DNA of 64,000 bases. Source: Muscardinus avellanarius (Eukaryota; Chordata; Mammalia; Rodentia; Gliridae). Both the position numbers and the translations under genes were made by a program. Shown piece by piece: positions 55,331 through 64,000 of this stretch. Every line of letters starts with the position of its first letter. Position 1 is the first letter of the stretch. Location: contig OY726557.1 in the NCBI GenBank assembly GCA_963383645.1, forward strand, positions 150,403,860-150,467,859. Direction: 5' to 3'. The notes under the pieces are model-generated. The model saw nothing but the letters and a program-made list of their open reading frames with translations. It had not been told where the DNA came from and searched no databases.

Positions 55331-56594
55331 GCCTTAAAGTGAAGATGTCCCTTGAGTGTCAGAGTGGTTTTTATTTTTGTAAGTTTGAATCCTGAAATTT
55401 TTGAGGTTCTAAATAACCATGAATTTGTGGAATTTTAAAGATTTTAAACAATCTTAATATTTGGCAATGTAGTTGTCTTTGCACAGTTAGGAAGGATAAT
55501 TATTGGCCTTCTAGGATAATGGTTTTTTGATACAACTAATAGAAAACAGTTCTAGATATTGGAAGTTCTTCAACTTTCAGCTCTGAGTTTTTATAAAAGC
55601 TGTCAAGGTTTTATGCACACATCTTACCTGCAGAGTTCAGATTTAGAAAGGTTATGTCTAGTTATTTTGTTTCCTAACCATAAAATAGTGTTTTTAATAA
55701 GATAAATAAGCATTGCATGTATATTCTTAATATGAATTTTAACTTTTCTGTATTTCTTACAGTTGAGAAAGTCTGTTTCTGAAAGAGCAAGGTTGATCTA
55801 TTAATCATTTCAAAATGGGACATCCTTGTGAGATTTAGGACCAATATTGAAATTGTATTCTCATTATTACGAATGGCATATTTATGATCTTTTTCACTGT
55901 CATTTTATGACACGGGGCATTCTGTTGAGAGCACTTTTTTTGCCTTAAGAAAGCTTTGGCTCTGATGTTGTAGACTGGGTTAAGATACATATAGGAGGAG
56001 GTAATAGAATAAGTAACCGTGAGAGAATAGTGGGTATAACTGTGTAACCCAATGAGGCCATTCATATTGGTAGTATCACAGTTTTCTGACGTTGGCAGTA
56101 AAGTATGTTGAGATGACAGCTTGTCATTATTCATATAAAAAGTACCTTTTAGGTTAGCAGTAGGAGTTTTTCCTTTTCATATCATTCCGTTTCCCAGGGA
56201 TATGTAAGCTTTGTTCATATTCACAGTCCAATTACAAACTCAGTAGTATTCCTAATTTTATTGTATAAGTGAAGAAAACTAGGTTATTTTTCCATAAGGA
56301 AATTTCTATTGCGATTTAAGGTAAAAGTTCATTTTTTTATGGTGAAGTTGTTTAAGGAATGTTTTCCAGTATTGATTACTTAAGAAAGAATAGTATTTTT
56401 AAGCTTTTTGGTTAATGAACAGAGAGAAAACTGCCAGTGTTTTACTTGCCTTCTTAATAAGATTACTTTGTAAAGTTTTATAAAACACTGGTACAATAGT
56501 GGGAAATTTTTTCTCCCTAAATGTTTTGTAGATAGATAATTTTCTTGGAATGTTCCTCTGATGTACTTTTCAATAACTAGAATTACTAGAATAA

Positions 56595-56722
56595 AGATCG
56601 CAGGTTCTTGACCAGCCTCAGCTACTCAGTGAGGCCATCTGCAACTGAGACTTTGTTTCAAAATAAAGAATAAAAAATAAGGCCTCTTGATTTAATACCC
56701 AGTACCAAGAAATAAAAAAGCA
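56595..56722 (+). repeat. Dimeric SINE, 5'-truncated
   Basis: It starts at gatcgcaggttcttgaccag and ends taatacccagtaccaag. The right half is reduced. Confidence 0.72.
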
Positions 56723-57284
56723 TACCAGCAGTGTTATGATTTAATAATCACAACGTTTTTAATATGTAATTCACTATAAGAAAAACATTTAAAATTATAG
56801 ACCTTTGGATTTATAACTTGATTCTCGCTAAAGCACAACTCTTAAACTTGAAAAATGTCTGTTATTTTAAATTCCAACACAAGTGAAAATTTTAAGTTTT
56901 TAATTTATAACCTGAACTAATGGCAGTTAGTGTCTTTGTCATCTTCATTATTTGAGTAGAAATAAGTAACACTTAAAACTTCTAGGTGACCTTTTAAAAA
57001 ATAAAATTAAGTATTTACCTTGCTTACCTATCCAAGGTTAATTTTAAGATTTTTTGAGTCTGAAAGTGATAGTTAAACTTACTTTTTTTTTCCTCCTTAA
57101 AACCAACAGCCCAATTCCACCTTGGTCATGCCTCCTTTACTTTTCTTGCTCCATCTGTTCCCCTTACCTTCTTAAGTCAACATTCACTTACTTTGGAGGC
57201 AAACTTACTGTGCCTAATTCATCAGTCAGAGTAAGGGCTATGTGCCTGCCTTTCTTCCTCTTTTCTTTTCTCTTTTCTTTTCTT

Positions 57285-57748
57285 TTTGTGGTACTGGGGA
57301 TGGAACCCAGGGGCATTCTACCTCCAAGCTATATCCTCATCCTTTTTTTAAAATTTTATTTATCATTATTATTATTATATTTATTTATGTATTTTATTAT
57401 TTTTTTTTCTTTTTGCAGTACTGGGGATGGTACCCAGAGGCATTCTACCTCTGGGTTATACCCCAGCCCTATTTTTTTATTCTTTATTTTGAAACAAAGT
57501 CTCTAAGTTGCAAATGGCCTCACTAAGTAGTAGCTGAGGCTGTCTGCAAACCCCATCCTCCTGTCTCAGCCTCCCAAATGCTGAGATTACAAGCGTGCAC
57601 CACCACACCCGGCTGTTCATTTTGTTTTTTGAAACGGTTTCACTGAGTTGCAAAGGGCCTCACTAAATAGCTGAGACTGTCCCCAAACCATGACCCTCCA
57701 GTCTCTGCCTCCCAAATGCTGGACAAGCATGTGCCACCACTCCTTTCT
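57285..57748 (-). mobile_element. SINE interrupted by another SINE
   Basis: The outer right half is at 57285-57345 (gtggtactggggatggaacc). The inner full copy is at 57412-57614 (gcagtactggggatggtacc to gcaccaccacacccggct). The outer left half is at 57615-57748 (gaaacggtttcactgagttg to atgtgccaccactcc). Confidence 0.85.
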
Positions 57749-58176
57749 TAATTTAAATTCAAATGGCATTTAGTTTATTGGGAAATTTATAGTCAGGATA
57801 TTAAGTGGTCAAGATGTGAAGCAAAGAGAACAGTAGTAAGGAGCCTACAACCCTCTTGACTGTCGGTGGCTCCTTTTATAACTAAAGTGCCTTCCCAGGA
57901 AGCTATTGTAAAATTTTCAGACTTATTTCCTTTGTATGGAATGAAATACTCTATGGTGCTTTATAATGTGGAGTTAACTTGCTTCTTATAGAATAGTTTA
58001 CAATATAATACGACTGGAAGAAAGTAGAGCCAGGTGTTGATTCTCTGTGGGAGGATGGATAATTTTTAATAAGGTTTGGTTCTCTAAAAATTTTCAAGGA
58101 TTCAGGTAACACAGTATGATAAAAAGTGATATATACTGATCTGAGTCTGCATTACTATGTCTCTAACTATCTAATG

Positions 58177-58385
58177 ATTTTTGTTTTGTTTTGTTTTGTT
58201 TGTTTTTGCGAGTCTGGGGATGGAACACAGAGGTATTTGACCTCCAAGCTACACCCCATGCCCTAATTTTTATTCTTTATTTTGAAACAGGGTCTCACTA
58301 AGTTGCAGAGGGCCTCACTAAGTAGCTGAGGCTGTCCATGAATCCCATGTGCTGGGATTACAAGCATGTGCCACCACGCCTGGCT
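58177..58385 (-). repeat. Dimeric SINE, antisense
   Basis: A (TTTTG)n tail precedes gcgagtctggggatggaaca. It ends gtgccaccacgcctggct. Confidence 0.87.
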
Positions 58386-58427
58386 GATTTTTTGTTTTTA
58401 AATGCTGCTGATAAGATTTTTGGCATT

Positions 58428-58636
58428 GCCAGGCGTGGTAGCACACGCTTGTAATCCCAGCACTTGGGCGGCTGAAACAGGAGGATCACACAGTTTGAAG
58501 CCAGCCTCAGCTACTTAGTAAGGTTCTCAGTAACTTAGTGAGACCCTGTTTCTAAATAAAGTATCAAATAGGTCTGGGAGTATAACCCTGAGGTAGAATA
58601 GCTCCTTGGGTTTCACCCTCAGTACCACACACACAA
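58428..58636 (+). repeat. Dimeric SINE, long linker
   Basis: It runs from gccaggcgtggtagcacacg to cagtaccacacacacaaaa. A short flanking repeat tttttggca is at 58417-58425 and near 58643-58651. Confidence 0.87.
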
Positions 58637-60065
58637 AAATTTTTTTTGGCAGAATTTTCAACAGTTGTATTTTTTATGTATAGTGTATAGGTTTTGTTGA
58701 TTTTGTTTTTCCGAAGGCATCTAGATTAATTGTTCTTTGAACTAGAATTTGAGGGCCTCCCATGGGAATTTTATATGGACCCTTAGAAATATATCTCTTA
58801 TATACAAATGCCTTTTTATCTAGCAAACCAAAAAGTTTACTTACCAATATTGAATGCCATCACTTCATGGAGGAGGGAGAGATAAAAGTGGGAGTAGAAT
58901 TTTTTGTGTGTGATAACTAGAGTTCTTAAGGTATACGTTACACAGAGTTGCTCAGATTTAAGACACATGAGATTTATTGCTAATCAAACATTTCACTTTG
59001 AATTAGGTACTTCAGTAAAATATTCCCTTTCTGCCTAATAACTTATGTGAAATTATTATGTGCTTAATGAGGAGTAAGTAATAAGAATGCTGACTTAATT
59101 TGTTTTACTGCTTTCTTAAAGAAGTGTACTTAATACTATTGCCATAATACTACCTAATCTGAGGAAATTTTGTTCTGTGTTAAGGATCCTGTAGTCAAAA
59201 GTTTTGTAGCACATTTCTCACATGCCTCCCAAATGTGTAAAGTAGCAAATAAGTTAAGGGCATTTTAATATGTAATTTAAATGCACTTCTTTCTTAAAAT
59301 AATAAAAAAGGCAAAAAATCTTCTTGCTAAAGAATTATTTTTTCTAAAGAGGAATTCTCCTTTAAGGAAGTATATCATTTAAATGATATTAGAAATCACA
59401 AGGAAACATTTCAAAAAGGGAGAATTTTCTTTTCAGGAGAAGAGAAAGAATAGCAGAATTCTATTAATTTCCTCAGTAGGAAAGGCTGGTATAAATTACT
59501 AAATATTCTGGATTATATAATTTTTAAATGACTGGTTTTATTACTTTCATGAATGTTTGATAACAACCAGATTGCTTAAGACTCAGTCTTTTTTGTTAAT
59601 AGACTGAGTTACCTTTGATTATGTACTGTGGAAGCCCACAAAGCAGTCTTAGATAAAGTTTTATAGATTGTTTATAGATTGTGGAGAGGTGAGTTGTTCC
59701 ACCAAGCCTCGGGTAAATTGCACTGTATTTAATTGTAGAGACATTTCTAGTGAACTCTTTACTTCACTGGAGCCAATCTTTTGATCTTTTAAAGCACAAT
59801 TTATTTACCTTTTCCCCAGCACCAGACATAATAAAACTGATTAGATATTTTCTGTGTCCACCTTGTAATCTATTCTGTGAGTGCATATAGTGTTTCCTTA
59901 GCCTCTTTCCTTTACCTGTAACTAATACAATAGTTTTCTTTTCTGGTTGGATGAGGTATTTTGGTATGTGTGCTTTGTAAAATATTTAGAACCTTTTATA
60001 ATATGGCTCGTTTTTACATGGGTTCTTATTTATCATGTGGTAAGCACTCTTTAAAATATATTCAG

Positions 60066-60257
60066 GCCGGGCGTGTTGGTGCATGCTTGTAATCCCCGCG
60101 CTTGGGAGGCGGAGACAGGAGGATCGCGCAGGTTCGAAGCCAGCCTCGCTGGCATAAGAGACCCTGTTTCCAAAAATAAAAATAGGTCTGGGAGTGTAGC
60201 CCGGAGGAAGAAGGGCTTCCAGGAACCCCAGTACCACAAAAAAAAAAAAAAAAAAAA

Positions 60258-60299
<42 letters not shown>
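60066..60299 (+). repeat. GC-rich short-linker SINE plus A/(AT)n tail
   Basis: It starts gccgggcgtgttggtgcatg. The junction is cagcctcgctggcataagag. The A23 tail and an (AT)n run (60262-60305) fill the space before the duplication atatattcag (60056-60065 and 60300-60309), so the AT tract grew from the tail and target site. Confidence 0.88.
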
Positions 60300-60308
<9 letters not shown>

Positions 60309-60638
60309 GTAATTCTCTAATAAGATTAGGCTTCAACATGAGTATTCAGCCTTGTCTTATTATTTCAGTTTTACTGGAGCTTTATTGTATTTATTTTATG
60401 AGAATGTGGTCCATGAATGGAAGTTGTAGCAAACTTCCATTGTTTGCTACATGGAAAGTTCTATCAATTTTTTTAGCTTTCCCTCAATTCTATTGTTTTA
60501 AAAAAGTATTGCCCTGCTTTTTGGTTTTTAACTATTAATGACTTCTTTCACACCCTTCATGGATTTGGTGTTGGTTAAGATTGTGGATTTTTTTTTAAAG
60601 CTAATATGCAAAATGGATATGTAGAAAACCAGATTTAC

Positions 60639-60640
<2 letters not shown>

Positions 60641-60692
<52 letters not shown>
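60641..60692. repeat. (TG)n microsatellite
   Basis: About 25 pure TG units. Unlike the other GT tracts here, no SINE end adjoins it. Confidence 0.94.
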
Positions 60693-60694
<2 letters not shown>

Positions 60695-60887
60695 ATTAGT
60701 AGCTATAATTTACTTTTTATGTAGATCATAAGTCATGGGTAAAAGCCCTTCACATATTTGGAAAGTAAAAAAATTTTGCTTAGATGTTATTGCTACCATT
60801 TGCATTTGAACCATGAAAGAAAAAAGGTTAATACTTTGTCATTTGAGATTTACTATTATGACCTTATTGAATTTAGCAGAATTGATT

Positions 60888-61045
60888 TGGGCATCCGTGC
60901 TGCATGTCTGTATTCCTGGTACTTGGAAGGCTGAGACAGGAAGAACACAAGCTTAAGGCCAGCCTCAGCAACTAGCAAGACTATTTCAAAATTGTGTGGC
61001 TCAGAAATAGCATGTCCCTGGGCTCAATCCCTAATAACTACCCCT
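60888..61045 (+). repeat. Dimeric SINE, diverged
   Basis: It contains gtattcctggtacttggaag, then cagcctcagcaactagcaag, with a shortened right half (tgtggctcagaaatagcatg). Confidence 0.72.
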
Positions 61046-61706
61046 CCCCCAACATACAGGCACACACTACTAGCAGAATTGATTTTTCTTATTAGTATTA
61101 ATTGAGTATAATTTTGTAAAATATGTTACCTCTACTATTCTACTATGCAGATGAAGTGGCTTATAACAAGTTTACGGTTACTTTTAGCGATAAATGTAAA
61201 AATCTCATTTATTTTGTATTTATATTATTCTCTGAAAATACTTTGAATAGTGAGAGTTTATTGCAGTAATATCTGAGAACCTGAGTTTGTTTTCCTCTTG
61301 CCACTTCTGTTATGTCTGACCCTCGTCATTTTCAGTTTCTTGTAAAATACCAATAACAATACCTGCCAGTATTAGGACATTCAGATAACACCCTATTACT
61401 CATAGACTAAATATTAAATTCAAATAATCATACCAAGTAGTGTTCTAGACTTTGAATATATAATCATAAAATAGATGATCTTTATGAGCTCATTTGAATT
61501 GGTAAGTATGAAGTTTATCATGGTGATAAAGATTACTTGAGGAAATGAGGAAGGGATGTGGAGTGAGTGTAGACTTGCTCTGTTGATTGTATACTGAGTG
61601 ACAAGACATTAAGCAAAGACCTGAGGATGTGAGCAACTGCAGGGCATCCCAGCCTAAGGCTTTGAACCAGCACAGTGTGTTTGATGTCTCTGAGAAATAA
61701 GATCAG

Positions 61707-61905
61707 GGTAGGTGTGATTGTATGCCTCTTCATGTGCCTGTAATTCCAATACTTGGGAGGCTGAGACCTCACAAAGGGTCACAGGTTCAACGCCTGCTGC
61801 AGCAATTTAACAATATCCTGTTTTCAAATAAAAATGGGCTTGAAGGTAGACTGCTCCTGGGTTCAATCTCCAGCACCGCTACAAAAAAAAAAAAAAAAAA
61901 AAAAG
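61707..61905 (+). repeat. Dimeric SINE
   Basis: It starts ggtaggtgtgattgtatgcc. The right half is gggcttgaaggtagactgct, then tccagcaccgc and A22. Confidence 0.82.
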
Positions 61906-62940
61906 TATGTCTGTAGTAAACAAGAACAGTTATCAGCATTAGAAAATGAGGTTAAAGTGTAAAGTATTTTGCCTAATTATAGGTAACCAAGCAGGGCATG
62001 TTAGTCTTCTAAAGTCCTAGATTTATTAAGTGGAATACGAACCAAATAGGGTTCTGATCAAAGTAAGGATGTTGGTGAGTACAATTAGAAGGATAATGCA
62101 TTAATCCAGATAAGAAATGGTATAGTTTGAAGCTAAGAGCAATAAAAATAAGTGATCAGATTCTGAGTACAATTTGATGGTAGCATCAACAGGGTATGCT
62201 GGTGTGGGTTGTTGGGTATGAGAAAAGAGAATGTCTCCAAGATGAAGTGGTATTTAAGAGGAAAAGAAGAGCAGGGTGGGGGTTGGTTTGGGGTCTTAGA
62301 GTTTAGTTTTGTGTCTGTTGTGGTAGACAAGCCTATTAGAGGTACAGAGGGAATATTTGGTAATTAGGTACTTGAATTTGGAGTTCAAAGGCTAAGATAG
62401 TGATAAATAGGAAGCAACCAACGTTTATACCTCTTTTAAATCAAGACAGGTGAAATCGTGTAGAGAACAAATGAAACCAGAGGATAGACCAAAGGGAAAA
62501 CATAAATGTTAGGACAACTTTTTGTGATTTTTCAAGTAGAAGTGTAATGTCTACATGTCTTACAACATTCAGCAAAGTGAAGAGGGAATATTGTTTTATT
62601 TGTTAATTTTTAGAATGAAGCTTTTTGTTTTGAATAGTACAATTTTCAAACTAGTTCCTTTTTCTGATAGCTAGAAATTGCTGTTCTCATTCAATTTTAT
62701 AGTTTTAGCACTAGAGGGCACGCTTGCTTCTAAATTGAGAAGAGCTATAAGTGCATTTGACCAAACAAAACAGCTCTGTTCATTCTCAATTAGGATTGCA
62801 TTTGCCTCTCAAATGATGAGTTTACCATCTACTGTGTTTATTTCTATTGCTAGGAAAACACAAGGCTAATATATACTTTTCGTATGTCAAAGAAACTCAA
62901 GGTAGCTTACTACAGTTATATTTAGATCCAATAGAACCCA

Positions 62941-62941
<1 letters not shown>

Positions 62942-62978
<37 letters not shown>
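62942..62978. repeat. (AT)n microsatellite
   Basis: About 18 AT units, isolated. Confidence 0.93.
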
Positions 62979-62981
<3 letters not shown>

Positions 62982-63689
62982 CATAATGAAGCAGTCAGAA
63001 CAAATATTGGCCATGAAAATGTTCAGGAAATTATACTAGTCTGTTAGCTATATGTTACACATTGTGATAAAAGTTTGGACTACAGTGGTGAGTCCCTGTG
63101 GTGTATAGCTCTTCATAGTACTTAAAATCTTACTCTATTTTAAATAGCTTTTTCCCTTTAATAGAAAGAAATGATAAACTCATTTATCATTGGTACTTCC
63201 AAGTACTTGTTCTAGTGCTTGGTATTTAGGTTAATTCATAATATTGAATAAATGAATAAAAAAGAAAAAATGAAGGATGGAATCAGGGGATTAGATGTCT
63301 TTGAAAAATCCCTTTTTTTCATACTTTATCTCTTACAAGGAGGATTTTCTGTTAACATGTCTAAAGGTTATGGACATGATTCATTCTCTGTCTTTGCTCA
63401 CATACCTTTTTCTAAGTCTATCTACAAGAACAGTTAGCATAAGTAATCCGTTGGCAGCCATAGAAAGTAGATGGTCTAACCTTTTTATAGTCACTGGAGT
63501 GAAAAAGAAAGGTAGATGTGGGATGTGGGTAACTCCATCTGGCTTGTATCAGTTTGAGAAGTTTGTGATGAAATGGAACCTTCTGGAATGAGGGCAACTT
63601 CATTTTCCCACTTTTCACCTAGAGAGTTTTCTCATACATGGGCCTCATTCTCCCCTGGTCCTTTCAGGATCTTTATATCCACATGCTGG

Positions 63690-63790
63690 TCCTTACATGT
63701 CTGTGCCTATAAAATGAGAGTTGTAACAATGCTTACCTAGTAGGATTGTTTTAAGAGTGAAATAGCATAACACATGGGGTAATATTAGCT
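63690..63790 (+). repeat. MIR-like fossil
   Basis: The order cctataaaatgagagttgta, then cttacctagtaggattgttt, then taagagtgaaatagcataac follows the MIR 3' half. Confidence 0.6.
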
Positions 63791-64000
63791 ACACTGTTGT
63801 TCAGGAGGAAAACAGATCAATCAATTGGACTTTGTAAGTAAGTTGGATTTGTGTTCAATAAGTGCTAGTTATATCGTAGAATCAAATAAGTGGAGAGAAA
63901 AGTTGATCCTGTAAAACATACAATTAGAAGAAGTGCAGAGTTCTTAGAAAATTAATCTCCAATGTTAATGGTATAAACTGGTTATTTGCCAATTAATATG

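Larger units (their letters stand above)
55331..64000. other. Intergenic region downstream of DCUN1D5
   Basis: No gene is recognised. 55400-56590, 58650-60050, 60310-60880, 61050-61700 and 61910-63640 hold no feature I can name apart from the listed microsatellites. In human the MMP13 cluster lies on this side, but no metalloproteinase motif (HExxHxxGxxH) is encoded here. Confidence 0.7.

Noticed and set aside
3141..60312. Many 60-120-codon frames translating as VVLGFLE.LLP-GYTPRP or [14 protein letters not shown]
   Set aside because: They are the same SINE read in two frames and recur wherever that SINE lies.

Overview
The window is nuclear DNA from a mammal, most probably a squirrel (Sciuridae; ground squirrel or marmot type). 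It is AT-rich with two short CpG-rich promoters. Intron-split genes match two neighbouring genes of human 11q22.3. Dozens of interspersed SINEs are dimers of a B1/7SL-like left half and a tRNA-derived ID-like right half, the B1-dID type typical of squirrels. The species call is inference from the repeats; the gene calls rest on recognisable protein sequence and canonical splice sites.

Layout. 1-4254: intron 1 of DYNC2H1 (minus strand), mostly repeats. 4255-4449: DYNC2H1 coding exon 1, first 65 codons of the dynein-2 heavy chain of retrograde intraflagellar transport; the rest lies beyond the left edge. 4450-4720: its CpG-rich promoter, with an RFX X-box-like palindrome. About 4.7-26.7 kb: intergenic DNA with SINEs, two MaLR LTRs, simple repeats and, at 17902-20950, a target-site-flanked L1 derivative with an open ORF1 but no sense ORF2. 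26.7-27.4 kb: CpG-rich promoter of DCUN1D5. 27181-55058: the complete DCUN1D5 coding sequence on the plus strand in eight exons (237 aa), with a poly(A) signal at 55305. 55.3-64.0 kb: intergenic repeats and unrecognised sequence; in human the next gene on this side belongs to the MMP13 cluster, but none of it is seen here.

The two genes are divergent (head to head, start codons 22.7 kb apart) and functionally unrelated: DYNC2H1 serves cilia, and DCUN1D5 is a nuclear co-E3 for NEDD8 transfer to cullins. I found no CRISPR, operon or prokaryote-like system.

The most interesting non-genic structure is the chimeric ORF1-only L1 at 17902-20950: young-looking L1 5' region and ORF1, then an old antisense L1 segment, then an L1-like 3' tail, all inside one perfect 15-bp target-site duplication. 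Also notable are repeated SINE-into-SINE insertions at the A-rich linker, and (CA)n microsatellites that repeatedly begin at SINE 3' ends.
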